A DNA stretch of 64,000 bases from Micromonospora sp. WMMD1120. GTDB taxonomy: Bacteria; Actinomycetota; Actinomycetes; Mycobacteriales; Micromonosporaceae. The notes beneath the pieces were generated by a model that saw nothing but the letters and a program-made list of their open reading frames with translations, was not told where the DNA came from and searched no databases. A program made the translations under genes and the position numbers. Every line of letters starts with the position of its first letter. The first letter of the stretch is position 1. Positions 1-8,215 of the stretch are shown piece by piece. Location: NCBI RefSeq assembly GCF_029626235.1, contig NZ_JARUBO010000005.1:4186501-4250500 (forward strand), in the 5' to 3' direction.

Positions 1-72
1 GCCGACGTCTACGACCTGACGGTTGACGGGTACCACAACTTCGCCCTCGAAGCTGGCGTGTTCGTCCACAAC
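1..72 (+). other. C-terminal end of an intein (splicing blocks F and G)
   Basis: The first 24 codons read VYDLTVDGYHNFALEAG followed by VFVHN, then the extein Ser. This matches the C-terminal intein blocks: block F (VYDLxV...HNF) and block G ending in His-Asn with a nucleophilic Ser at +1. The host protein has homologous extein sequence only after the HN|S junction. By alignment with family members, the insertion point corresponds to the Gly|Ser/Thr position in the GDSA-G-(S/T)AR region, which matches a known GyrB intein site. Whether a homing endonuclease is present cannot be seen. Confidence 0.9.
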
Positions 73-711
73 AGCGCCCGGGTAGCGCGGACCTCCGAAT
101 ACCAGGCGTTGCTGCCGATCCGCGGCAAGATCCTCAACGTGCAGAAGGCCAACCTCCAGCAGGTTCTGGACAATGCCGAGTGCGCCGCCATCGTCCAGGT
201 CCTCGGCGCGGGCTCGGGGCGCACGTTCGACCTCGCCGCGCTGCGGTACGGCCGCGTGCTGATCATGGCCGACGCCGACGTGGACGGCGCGCACATCCGT
301 ACGCTGCTGATCACTCTCTTCGCGCGGTACATGCGTCCGCTGATCGAGGCCGGTCGGCTCTACGCCGCGATGCCGCCCCTGCACAAGATCACGACGAAGG
401 GGCGTAACCCGCAGACCGTCTACACCTACACCCAGGTCGAGATGGAGTCGACGGTCCGCAGTCTGGAGAAGGCCGGCAAGCAGATCGTCACCCCGATCCC
501 GCGCTTCAAGGGTCTGGGTGAGATGGACGCCGACGAGCTGTGGGAGACCACGATGAACCCGGCCACCCGGGCCGTCCGGCGGATCACCCTCGACGACGTG
601 GAGGCCGCCGAACGGATCCTCGAACTCCTGATGGGCGAGAAGGTCGAGCCGCGCCGCAACTGGCTCATCGACTCCGCCGACCGGGTCGACCGGGACGCGA
701 TCGACGCATGA
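1..711 (+). CDS. parE: Type IIA topoisomerase subunit B (ParE/GyrB-like), 3' part, interrupted by an intein
   Basis: This is the C-terminal part of the ATPase/TOPRIM subunit of a second type IIA topoisomerase. The frame is open from base 1. Its first 24 codons are intein; the extein resumes at Ser (bases 73-75) and reads SARVARTSEYQALLPIRGK, the conserved stretch after the TOPRIM glutamate region. The metal-binding motif DADVDGAHIRT and the C-terminal motif PRFKGLGEMDADELW are both intact. The partner subunit A starts 32 bases downstream, so this is a parE-parC operon. The 5' part of the gene and most of the intein lie outside the window. It could equally be called gyrB2; the family assignment is secure, the ParE/GyrB label less so. 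Confidence 0.93.
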   Translation, partial: ADVYDLTVDGYHNFALEAGVFVHNSARVARTSEYQALLPIRGKILNVQKANLQQVLDNAECAAIVQVLGAGSGRTFDLAALRYGRVLIMADADVDGAHIRTLLITLFARYMRPLIEAGRLYAAMPPLHKITTKGRNPQTVYTYTQVEMESTVRSLEKAGKQIVTPIPRFKGLGEMDADELWETTMNPATRAVRRITLDDVEAAERILELLMGEKVEPRRNWLIDSADRVDRDAIDA

Positions 712-743
712 CCACCTGCTGTGTTCTGGGGGAAAGCTGAGCC

Positions 744-3227
744 ATGGCACGCCGTAAGGAAGACAAGGTCGATCTCTCCTCGTTCGACCAGGCCGGCGCG
801 CGGGTCTTCGACAATCCGCTGGTCACCGAGGTCTCCGACTCCTACCTGGAGTACGCGTTCTCGGTCATCCACTCCCGTGCCCTGCCGGATGCCCGCGACG
901 GCCTCAAGCCCGTGCATCGGCGCATCCTCTGGTCGATGTACGAGCAGGGCTACCGCCCCGACCGAGGGCACGTGAAGTCTGCCCGAATTGTCGGGGATAC
1001 GATGGGAAAGTACCATCCGCACGGCGACACGGCGATCTACGACGCGATGGTCCGCCTCGCGCAGGACTTCTCGCTCAACGTGCCCCTCATCGACGGGCAC
1101 GGAAACTTCGGGTCCCCCGACGACGGTCCAGCCGCGTCCCGCTACACCGAAGCCCGGATGTCCCGGGAGGCGATGCTGCTCGTCGGCGAGCTGGGCGAGG
1201 ACACCGTCGACGTCGAGCCCAACTACGACGGCTCGCTGACCCAGCCGACGGTGCTGCCGGCGGCCTTCCCCAACCTGCTGGTCAACGGCGCGTCCGGGAT
1301 CGCTGTCGGGATGGCCACCAACATGATCCCGCACAACCTCGGCGAGGTGGTCCAGGCGGCCCGCTGGTTGATCAAGCACCCGGACGCCACACTGGACAAA
1401 CTCATGGAGTTCGTCCCCGGCCCCGACCTGCCCACCGGTGGCGTGCTGCTCGGCCTGGACGAGGTGCGCCGCGCGTACGAGACCGGACGTGGCGTGGTGC
1501 GGATGCGCGGCAAGGTCGAGATCGGCCCGATCGAGGGCAGCCGGGGCCGACAGGCGATCACCGTCGTCGAGCTGCCCTACGGCGTGGGCGCCGAGAAGGT
1601 CATCGCGGCGATCACGAACGAGGTCACCAAGACCAAGCGGCTGACCGGCATCGCCGACGTCAAGGACCTCACCGACCGGGAGAGCGGCACCCGGCTCGTC
1701 GTGGAGTGCAAGGTCGGCGTCAACCCGCAGGCGCTGCTCGCCGACCTCTACCGGTTGACCCCCCTGGAGCAGTCGTTCGGCGTCAACAACCTGGTCCTGG
1801 TCGACGGCCAGCCCCGTACCCTGGGATTGAAGGCGCTGTTGGAGGTCTTCCTGGCCCACCGGTACGAGGTGGTCACCCGGCGCACCACGTACCGGCGGCG
1901 CAAGCGCCAGGAACGGCTGCACCTGGTCGACGGCCTGCTGATCGCCCTGCTGGACATCGACGAGGTGGTCCGGCTGATCCGGGGCAGCGACGACGCGCAG
2001 GCCGCGAAGGACGGGCTGATGAGCCGGTTCGGCCTCTCCGACATCCAGGCCACCTACATCCTGGACACTCCGCTGCGGCGCCTCACCAAGTTCGACCGGA
2101 TCGAGCTGGAGTCCGAGCAGGAGCGGCTGCGCGCCGAGATCGCCGAGCTGAGCGCCATCCTCGACGACGAGCGGGTGCTCAAGAAGGTGGTCTCCGACGA
2201 GTTGGCGGCGGTGGTCAAGCAGTTCGGCGCCGAACGGCGTACGACGCTCGTCGACGGCGACCTGAAGGAGGTGCTGGCCGCGTCCGCGCCGGCCGGCCCC
2301 CTGGAGGTGGCCGACGATCCCTGCCAGGTGATCCTCTCCGCGACCGGACTGGTCGCCAGGACCGCGGCCGAGTCGGAGGAGAGCGCCGAGGGGCGCCGAC
2401 GCAACGGTCGGGTCAAGCACGACACGGTACGCGCCATCGTGCACTCCACCGCCCGTGGCCGGGTGCTGCTGCTGACCAGTGCCGGTCGGGCGTTCAAGGT
2501 CGACGTCCTGCCGCTGCCGGTGCTGCCCGAGCAGGCAGGCACCGTGTCGCTGCGCGGCGGCATGTCGGCGGCCGAGCTGGTGCCGTTGGCGGCGGGGGAG
2601 ACCGTTGTCGGCCTGGCCCCGCTCGGTGGGCAGGCGGACGGCTCACCCGGTCTGGCGCTGGGCACCCGGCAGGGCGCGGTGAAGATCTGCGCGCCGGAGT
2701 GGCCGGTACGATCCGACGAGTTCGAGGTGATCGGCCTTCGCGACGGTGACGAGGTGGTGGGGGCGACCTGGCTCACCGACGGCACCGAGACGCTGACGTT
2801 CGTCACCTCGGAGGCGTCGCTGCTGCGCTTCTCCGCCGGGCTGGTTCGTCCGCAGGGCCTGAAGGGTGGCGGCATGGCCGGCATCAACCTGCCGACGGGC
2901 GCGCAGGTGGTGTTCTTCGGCGCGGTGCGCACCGACGATCCGGGGCACGGCGAGCCGATGGTGGTCACGTCCACCGGGGCGACGGTCAAGGTGACGCCGT
3001 TCGCGGCGTACCCGGCGAAGGGCCGGGCCACCGGCGGCGTGCGTGCCCACCGGTTCCTCAAGGGTGAGACGGACGTCGCCGTGGCGTGGGTGGGCCCGCG
3101 CCCTGTCGGCGCGACCGCGAACGGCGAGCCGGTGGAGCTTCCGGCGGCGGATCCCCGCCGCGACGGCAGCGGCTTCGCGGTCATGCTCGGCCCAACGGTG
3201 ATCGGCCACCTCATAGAACGCGACTGA
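744..3227 (+). CDS. parC: Type IIA topoisomerase subunit A (ParC/GyrA-like)
   Basis: This is the DNA breakage-reunion subunit that pairs with the upstream subunit B. At 827 residues it has the usual length. The N-terminal catalytic core includes HPHGDTAIYDAMVRLAQDF and the active-site motif PAASRYTE, placing the catalytic tyrosine at about residue 134. A coiled-coil stretch (RLRAEIAELSAILDDERVLKK) follows near residues 460-480, and the C-terminal half holds beta-pinwheel repeats such as GRAFKVDVLPLP and GGMAGINL. The ATG at 744 is preceded by GGGGGAAAG at 728-736, supporting this start. It is distinguished from GyrA only by context, because the chromosomal gyrBA pair is normally elsewhere near dnaA. 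Confidence 0.93.
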   Translation: MARRKEDKVDLSSFDQAGARVFDNPLVTEVSDSYLEYAFSVIHSRALPDARDGLKPVHRRILWSMYEQGYRPDRGHVKSARIVGDTMGKYHPHGDTAIYDAMVRLAQDFSLNVPLIDGHGNFGSPDDGPAASRYTEARMSREAMLLVGELGEDTVDVEPNYDGSLTQPTVLPAAFPNLLVNGASGIAVGMATNMIPHNLGEVVQAARWLIKHPDATLDKLMEFVPGPDLPTGGVLLGLDEVRRAYETGRGVVRMRGKVEIGPIEGSRGRQAITVVELPYGVGAEKVIAAITNEVTKTKRLTGIADVKDLTDRESGTRLVVECKVGVNPQALLADLYRLTPLEQSFGVNNLVLVDGQPRTLGLKALLEVFLAHRYEVVTRRTTYRRRKRQERLHLVDGLLIALLDIDEVVRLIRGSDDAQAAKDGLMSRFGLSDIQATYILDTPLRRLTKFDRIELESEQERLRAEIAELSAILDDERVLKKVVSDELAAVVKQFGAERRTTLVDGDLKEVLAASAPAGPLEVADDPCQVILSATGLVARTAAESEESAEGRRRNGRVKHDTVRAIVHSTARGRVLLLTSAGRAFKVDVLPLPVLPEQAGTVSLRGGMSAAELVPLAAGETVVGLAPLGGQADGSPGLALGTRQGAVKICAPEWPVRSDEFEVIGLRDGDEVVGATWLTDGTETLTFVTSEASLLRFSAGLVRPQGLKGGGMAGINLPTGAQVVFFGAVRTDDPGHGEPMVVTSTGATVKVTPFAAYPAKGRATGGVRAHRFLKGETDVAVAWVGPRPVGATANGEPVELPAADPRRDGSGFAVMLGPTVIGHLIERD

Positions 3228-3312
3228 TCCCCGCCTCCCCCTCCCCGCCGCACGAGCCGCACGGACCGCACGAGTCGCACGCGCCGCACGAGTCGCACGA
3301 GCCGCACGCGTC

Positions 3313-3367
3313 GATCATGAAGTTGTTGCCAGGACACGCCGGTATTCCTGGCAACAACTTCATGGTC
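3313..3367. repeat. Inverted repeat, family A (GATCATGAAGTT type), copy 1
   Basis: Two 22-base arms (3313-3334 and 3346-3367) are complementary with one mismatch, separated by an 11-base loop. The arm contains GATCATGAAGTTGTTG and the loop region contains GACACGCCG. Both strings recur, nearly unchanged, in the copy at 54441-54503. It lies in the gap between convergent parC and the AlkB-like gene, so it could act as a bidirectional terminator. Sequence conservation between copies goes beyond what a simple terminator needs. Confidence 0.8.
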
Positions 3368-3512
3368 AACTAAGTCTGAGGGTGTTGTGCGGGTGCGCTG
3401 CGGCGCGCCGTGGCGCGGTGTGGCGCGGTGTGGCGCGGTGTGGCGCGGTGGCCGGGCACGCGAGGCGGCGCGTCAGTCCTCGGCTCTGGCCCTCGCCCCT
3501 CGCTCCCACCCT

Positions 3513-3676
<164 letters not shown>

Positions 3677-3682
3677 GGTTGG

Positions 3683-4318
3683 TTAGGCGACGTTGTGGGG
3701 GCGGAACTGGACGCTTACCCGTGGGCCCACCGGGCGGGTGGTTTTCGGGATGGCGTGTTCCCAGGTGCGTTGGCAGGAGCCGCCCATCACGATCAGGTCG
3801 CCGTGGCCGACCGGGAAGCGCAGGCTGTCGCCGCCGCCGCGGGGGCGTAGCAGCAGGGGCCGGGGCGCGCCGAAGGAGACGATCGCGACGATCGTGTCGG
3901 TGTGCGCCGAGCGACCGATGGTGTCGCCGTGCCAGGCCACGCTGTCGCGCCCGGAGCGGTAGAGGCACATGCCGGCGGTGACGAAGGGCTCGCCCAGCTC
4001 GGGCGCGTAGTGCCTGGTCAGCGCCGTCCGCGCGGCGGTGAGCACGGGGTGGGGGAGTTGCCGCTCCGCGTCGTACCAGCAGAGCAGCCGTGGCACGTCG
4101 ACCTCGCTGTCATACATCGTGCGGCGTTCCGCGCGCCAGGGAACCTCGGTGAGCAGGGTGTCGAGAACCCCGTCGGAGCCGTGCACCCAGCCGGGCAGGT
4201 GATCGACCCAGGCCCCCCGGCTGAGTTGGTGTCGGCGGATCTGACCGTCGAGTGGCCCCAGGGTCGGCCCGGCGTCGGCCAGGTCGAGCATCGACGGCTG
4301 GTAGGCGGCAGGCGTCAT
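3683..4318 (-). CDS. AlkB-like Fe(II)/2-oxoglutarate-dependent dioxygenase
   Basis: Enzymes of this family demethylate alkylated bases in DNA or RNA. The 211-residue protein matches family length and carries the expected metal ligands: His130 and Asp132 in AWHGDTIG, and His188 in TWEHAIPK. The 2-oxoglutarate-binding arginines lie in PRVSVQFR (Arg200 and Arg206). The motif MGGSCQRTWEH is typical of the bacterial AlkB homologues. It is a single gene, convergent with parC. Substrate preference cannot be read from sequence. Confidence 0.85.
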   Translation of the reverse strand: MTPAAYQPSMLDLADAGPTLGPLDGQIRRHQLSRGAWVDHLPGWVHGSDGVLDTLLTEVPWRAERRTMYDSEVDVPRLLCWYDAERQLPHPVLTAARTALTRHYAPELGEPFVTAGMCLYRSGRDSVAWHGDTIGRSAHTDTIVAIVSFGAPRPLLLRPRGGGDSLRFPVGHGDLIVMGGSCQRTWEHAIPKTTRPVGPRVSVQFRPHNVA

Positions 4319-4366
4319 GCCGCCACCCTAGCAGCGCTTTCGTACACCCGTGCTAGTGGCGGGCAG

Positions 4367-4427
4367 GCTCGATCCTGGATGTGGTGGTCTGCCGGGCGCA
4401 GCGAGGGGACGACAACCAGGATCGAGC
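4367..4427. repeat. Inverted repeat, family C (GCTCGATCCTGG type)
   Basis: Perfect 12-base arms GCTCGATCCTGG (4367-4378) and its complement (4416-4427) enclose 37 bases. It occupies most of the short gap between the start of the AlkB-like gene and the end of pseG, both on the - strand. It therefore lies downstream of the pse operon and could end its transcript. Like families A, B and D, the arm contains GATC. Confidence 0.65.
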
Positions 4428-4431
4428 GCGA

Positions 4432-5661
4432 TCATGACGGTCGGCCCGGGTCGGCGGCGGAGCCGGCGGCAACGGTGGTCGCCGACGCGCGGACGGCGTC
4501 GAATACCGCGTCCACGACCCGGGCGCGACCCCTGCCGTCGACAGTGGACCAGGCTCGGGCGGCGAGCGTCGCGCGCCGTTGGGGTGCGCTGAGCAGCCCG
4601 TGCAGCGTCCGTGCCGCCGTCGCGCGGGCCGCCCGCCCGGTCACCCCGGGCGCGGCCAGCTCCGGTAGCTCACCGAGGCCGGCGGCCAGACCATGCCGCA
4701 CCACCCGGTGGTACGACTCGCGTTGGTTGTCGACCACGCAGACCAGCGCGGCGGGCGCGCCGAGACAGCAGAGTTCCCAGGTGGACGTGCCGGCTGCGCT
4801 GATCACCAGGTCCGCTTCGGTGATCAGCGCGGGCAGCGAGCTGGTGGGCGGCACCGGTCGGATGATCTGGCCCCGCCCGGGGGTGACGTCCTCGACCTCC
4901 GCCTCGATATCGGGTCGGCCGACGATGACGGTGAGGTCCATCGGGTGGCCGGTGGCGACCAGCACCCGGGTCAGCACCGGGGCCGCGCCGACCGCGTCGG
5001 TGCCGCCGAAGAAGGCCAGCACCCGGGGTCGACCGACCGCGGCGGCGGGCGGCGGGACCGGCGGCCGGGCGCTGATCACCGAGTTCCGCAACAGCGCGTA
5101 CCCGCTGCCGGCGAGCAACCGCCCAGCCAGCCCAGCCCCGGGAGGCAGCTCCGCGCCGGGGGGCAGCCCAGTCCCGGGAGCCAGCCCGACGCCGGGGGGC
5201 AGCCCGACGCCGGGGGGCAGCCCGACGCCGGGGGGCAGCCCGACGCCGGGGGGCAGCCCCGCCCCGGCGGGCGGTTCCGCGCCGAAGTTCTGGTCGAGGT
5301 AGAGGTCGGCGTCCTGGCCCCGGCTGTCCCCGTCGATGATGGCGAGGGTGAACACGCCGGCCGCGCGCAGCGCGCCGGCGCCGGCCGGGTCCAGCTCGTA
5401 GGAGTCGAGCACCACCACGTCCAGCGCGTGCAGCCGGGCCGCGTCGACCAGCGCGGCTGGCGAATCCGGGCCCGGGAAGAGCGGGATGCCCCGGGTGGCC
5501 AGCTCGGCGGTGGCCCAGTCGAGGCGTTCGACGGTGCCGAACACGGCGACGTGGGCGCCGCGGGCGAGCAGCTCCTCGGCGAGCGCCAGGCAGCGCACCA
5601 GGTGGCCGACGCCGCGCCGGGGCCCCGCGTCGCACCGTAACCCGACCCGCAGGGTGTTCAG
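4432..5661 (-). CDS. pseG: UDP-2,4-diacetamido-2,4,6-trideoxy-beta-L-altropyranose hydrolase (PseG)
   Basis: PseG removes UDP to release the 6-deoxy-AltdiNAc sugar, the fourth step of pseudaminic acid synthesis. The protein has a GT-B-like fold. The N-terminal motif GVGHLVRCLALAEEL carries the expected catalytic His, about residue 20, and the C-terminal nucleotide-binding stretch includes ISAAGTSTWELCCLGAP. No ATG, GTG or TTG fits. The best start is CTG at 5661, which overlaps the upstream stop (CTGA) behind GGAGGAG. This gives 409 residues, longer than the usual 280-350. The extra length is an insertion of tandem PPGVGL repeats in the middle, between the two domains. The function call is strong; the start codon is an inference. 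Confidence 0.83.
   Translation of the reverse strand: MNTLRVGLRCDAGPRRGVGHLVRCLALAEELLARGAHVAVFGTVERLDWATAELATRGIPLFPGPDSPAALVDAARLHALDVVVLDSYELDPAGAGALRAAGVFTLAIIDGDSRGQDADLYLDQNFGAEPPAGAGLPPGVGLPPGVGLPPGVGLPPGVGLAPGTGLPPGAELPPGAGLAGRLLAGSGYALLRNSVISARPPVPPPAAAVGRPRVLAFFGGTDAVGAAPVLTRVLVATGHPMDLTVIVGRPDIEAEVEDVTPGRGQIIRPVPPTSSLPALITEADLVISAAGTSTWELCCLGAPAALVCVVDNQRESYHRVVRHGLAAGLGELPELAAPGVTGRAARATAARTLHGLLSAPQRRATLAARAWSTVDGRGRARVVDAVFDAVRASATTVAAGSAADPGRPS
5182..5253 (-). repeat. In-frame 18-base tandem repeat inside pseG
   Basis: Four perfect 18-base units (CAGCCCGACGCCGGGGGG on the + strand) lie back to back, with degenerate units on both sides from about 5135 to 5271. Each unit encodes Pro-Pro-Gly-Val-Gly-Leu in PseG. 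The unit length is a multiple of three, so changes in copy number would not shift the frame. The perfect identity of the central units suggests recent expansion. Confidence 0.9.
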
Positions 5662-6404
5662 GACTCCTCCAACGGCTTCTGGCGTACGCCGGCGTTGAGC
5701 GCGCGTAGCCCGGGCTGGCCGTGCAGCCAGTCGGCGAGCTTGGCCAACGGTACGTTGACGTCGCCGAAGTGGTCGACGATGGCGCTGACCAGCGCCCAGT
5801 CCTGCTCGGTGTCGAGGGTCAGCCGCAGCGCGGACCGGTCCGGGGTGAGCGTCACCCCGAGCACCCGGAACAGCTCCGGATGGGTGTACGCGTACGAGGT
5901 GACGTGCACGCGGTGGTGGCCGGTGGCGAGCCGGCCGAGGGTACGCAGGGTGTCCGCTCGGATGATCTCGACGTCCAGTCCGCGGGGCAGGGTCCGGGCG
6001 ATCGACGTGCTCGCGTAGTCGAGCCCGGGCACCGCCCGGTAGACCGAGGCGACCACCGTGATGATCTCCGGGTCGAGCAGCGGGCAGTCGGCGGTGAACC
6101 GCATGACCGCGTCGCCCGGGTGCGCGTCGAGGGCGCCCACGAACCGGTCCAGCACGTCGTCGATCGGCCCGCGGTGACACGGGACGTCCAACCGTTCGCA
6201 CTCGGTGACCACCGCGTCGTCGACCGCGTCCGTGCTGGTGGCGACCACCAGGTCGGCCAGGACGCCGCTGTCGCGGGCGGCGCGCACCACCCGGCCCAGC
6301 ACGGTACGACCGGCGAGAGGGCGGAGCACCTTGCCGGGCAGTCGGGACGATCCCATCCGGGCCTGCACGATGCCGACGATTCGTGGCGCCGCGTCGCCGG
6401 TCAC
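5658..6404 (-). CDS. Cytidylyltransferase of the SpsF/PseF type, likely CMP-pseudaminic acid synthetase
   Basis: The 248-residue protein belongs to the GT-A-like nucleotidyltransferase group that activates nonulosonic acids. It begins VTGDAAPRIVGIVQARMGSS, with the signature IVQARMGSSRLPGK and later MRFTADCPLLDPEII, typical of SpsF-like cytidylyltransferases. Its position between the other pse genes makes CTP:pseudaminic acid transfer the natural role (PseF step). It is closer to SpsF than to classical NeuA, so the symbol is withheld. The GTG start at 6404 overlaps the stop of the upstream gene (GTGA), and its own stop overlaps the pseG start. Confidence 0.78.
   Translation of the reverse strand: MTGDAAPRIVGIVQARMGSSRLPGKVLRPLAGRTVLGRVVRAARDSGVLADLVVATSTDAVDDAVVTECERLDVPCHRGPIDDVLDRFVGALDAHPGDAVMRFTADCPLLDPEIITVVASVYRAVPGLDYASTSIARTLPRGLDVEIIRADTLRTLGRLATGHHRVHVTSYAYTHPELFRVLGVTLTPDRSALRLTLDTEQDWALVSAIVDHFGDVNVPLAKLADWLHGQPGLRALNAGVRQKPLEES
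5664..5670 (-). promoter_or_regulatory. Ribosome binding site supporting the CTG start of pseG
   Basis: GGAGGAG on the - strand lies just before the CTG at 5661 and inside the last codons of the upstream gene. Because the CTG overlaps the TGA stop of that gene, translation is probably coupled. No alternative ATG, GTG or TTG is found near the conserved N-terminal strand LRVGLRCDAG. Confidence 0.5.
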
Positions 6405-8215
6405 TGCTGCTCCTCCCGCTTGGGGGCGAGCACGGCGGTGGCCCGGCGCTTGGCGGCGCGCGCGCCGCGCTTGGCCAACCGGGCGGGGGTGATGGCGAGT
6501 CGGCCCACCCGGTAGCTGATCGACCCGCTGAGCAGGCCGATGGTGGTCTCGGCCCGGCGCAGCGCGCGTTCCCGCGAGGTGAGCAGTTCCTCGGTCCACG
6601 CGGTCAGCGCGGCGAGCCGGGTGAGTTCCTCCCGCTGGCGCAGCCACGCCTCGCGTAGCTGCTGGTAGCTCTGCGCGCCGACCGGCGGGTCGGTCGGGGT
6701 GACGGCGTGCAGCTCGGCGGCGAGGTCGATCCGGCCGTCCGGGTCCAGGCCGTGCAGGGCGGCGGCGATGGCCGCCTCGGTCTCCACCGCCTCGGTGACT
6801 GTCGCCCGGTCCAGATCGTGGCCGGCGACACCGGCGAGCACCACGGTGAGGCCGGCGACGTCGAGCGTGGACGGCCACGGGTGGGCGTACCCGCCGGTGA
6901 GCAGTCCCGTCGCGAAGCGCCACAGGCCCCGGGCGAGCACCACGTCGGCGGGCAGCGCGGCGGTGGCCCGCCAACTCGGGTCGAGCACCGCGTACCGCTC
7001 GCCGTCGACCACCACGTTGTCGGTGCCGGCCAGCGCCGCCGCTCCGGCGATCCGACCGTCGGCGTCGGCCTGGTCGGCGAGCCAGCCCGCGTACCCGTGC
7101 AGCAGGGTGCGCAGGGCGGCCAGGTCGCGACGCACGGCGGCGTCGAGCAGCAGGGTACGCAGCAGCCGGCCGGACGGCACCGGCCCGGACAGCGCGTCCG
7201 GGTCCCGGTAGGCGGCCTCGCGGCTGGCGAAGGGCGCCACGACGGGGGCGTCCACGCCGGTGACAGCGGTGAGCCCCCAGCGCGGCCCGGAGGGGCCGTG
7301 CAGCACCTCCAGCACGCCGATGCCGGGGCGGCCGGTCTGCACCAACGCCACCGGCAGGTCCCCGTCGGCGCTCGACGGGGTCGGGTCGGCGGGCCGGCGG
7401 GCGAGCGTCAGCCAGCCCGGCGCGAGGTCGGCGGCCCGCCCGGCGTGCAGCGCGTCCACCGCCAGCCGCGCCGGGTCCTGGAGAACGGTGGCGCTGGCGA
7501 AACCGCCCGCGCAGGCTCCGTGCAGCACCGCGTCGAACAGGCCGGAGCCCGCGTCGCGGTCGAGGTGGTCGGCGTCGAGCAGCGCCGTCGGGGTGCTGGC
7601 ATCGGGGTACGCGGCCCAGCACGCGACCGGTCGCAGACCGGCAGTGGTCAGCCGTTCGCGCAGGTGGTCGCGGTTGGTCGGGTGGGCGCGGTCCAGCACG
7701 CCGCCGATCGTCCAGGCGGAGTCGTCCCGGCGGGCGTACCAGGGGGTGGTGTCGACCAGCCGGTGCAGGCCGAGCGGGTTGTCCAGGCGCAGCAGCAGGG
7801 CGCCGCCCGGTCGCACCGCGGCGACGAGCCGGGCCAGCACCGCGTCCCAGCCGAGCGGCGTGCCCTCCACCGACTCCACCGGGTCCAGCCCGGCGGCGGC
7901 GATCACCACGTCGTACGTCTCGTCGGGCAACCCGGCCACGCCACCGACCACCAGGTGGGCGGCCCGGTCGGCCAGCGCCACCGCGTCCGGGTGGCTGCGC
8001 AGCAGGCAGGTCACCTCGGCGTGGCGGAGCTGGTCGAGCAGCGCCGGATCGTGCGGTCCGGCCAGCAGCACCCGGGCGCCCGGAGGCACCAGGCGTACGG
8101 CCAGGGCGGCGAGCGGACCACCGTGGGCCAGCCGTTCCTGCGGCAGGTCCGACCAGGCCAGCATCTCGCCGCCCGGCAGGGTGATCCGGTCGGCGGGCGC
8201 CGTCTCAGTCGTCAC
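6401..8215 (-). CDS. Large protein with a methyltransferase-like N-terminus, pse operon, function unknown
   Basis: The 604-residue protein is not a family I recognise as a whole. Residues about 40-180 resemble a Rossmann class I methyltransferase: ARVLLAGPHDPALLDQL, then TYDVVIAAAGLDPVE, then AAVRPGGALLLRLDNPLGLH. The glycine-rich SAM loop is poor, so activity is doubtful. The C-terminal 80 residues look like a helical or coiled segment followed by a basic SYRVGRLAITPARLAKRGARAA tail of the kind found at the end of many glycan-locus proteins. The GTG start at 8215 overlaps the upstream gene by 11 bases. Being co-translated with pseB, pseC and pseG, it probably acts on the same sugar or its acceptor. 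Confidence 0.8.
   Translation of the reverse strand: MTTETAPADRITLPGGEMLAWSDLPQERLAHGGPLAALAVRLVPPGARVLLAGPHDPALLDQLRHAEVTCLLRSHPDAVALADRAAHLVVGGVAGLPDETYDVVIAAAGLDPVESVEGTPLGWDAVLARLVAAVRPGGALLLRLDNPLGLHRLVDTTPWYARRDDSAWTIGGVLDRAHPTNRDHLRERLTTAGLRPVACWAAYPDASTPTALLDADHLDRDAGSGLFDAVLHGACAGGFASATVLQDPARLAVDALHAGRAADLAPGWLTLARRPADPTPSSADGDLPVALVQTGRPGIGVLEVLHGPSGPRWGLTAVTGVDAPVVAPFASREAAYRDPDALSGPVPSGRLLRTLLLDAAVRRDLAALRTLLHGYAGWLADQADADGRIAGAAALAGTDNVVVDGERYAVLDPSWRATAALPADVVLARGLWRFATGLLTGGYAHPWPSTLDVAGLTVVLAGVAGHDLDRATVTEAVETEAAIAAALHGLDPDGRIDLAAELHAVTPTDPPVGAQSYQQLREAWLRQREELTRLAALTAWTEELLTSRERALRRAETTIGLLSGSISYRVGRLAITPARLAKRGARAAKRRATAVLAPKREEQQ

Noticed and set aside
426..2444. Long open frame on the - strand opposite the topoisomerase genes
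   Set aside because: It overlaps two certain genes, has no domain, and its amino acid composition is that of a shadow frame in GC-rich DNA.
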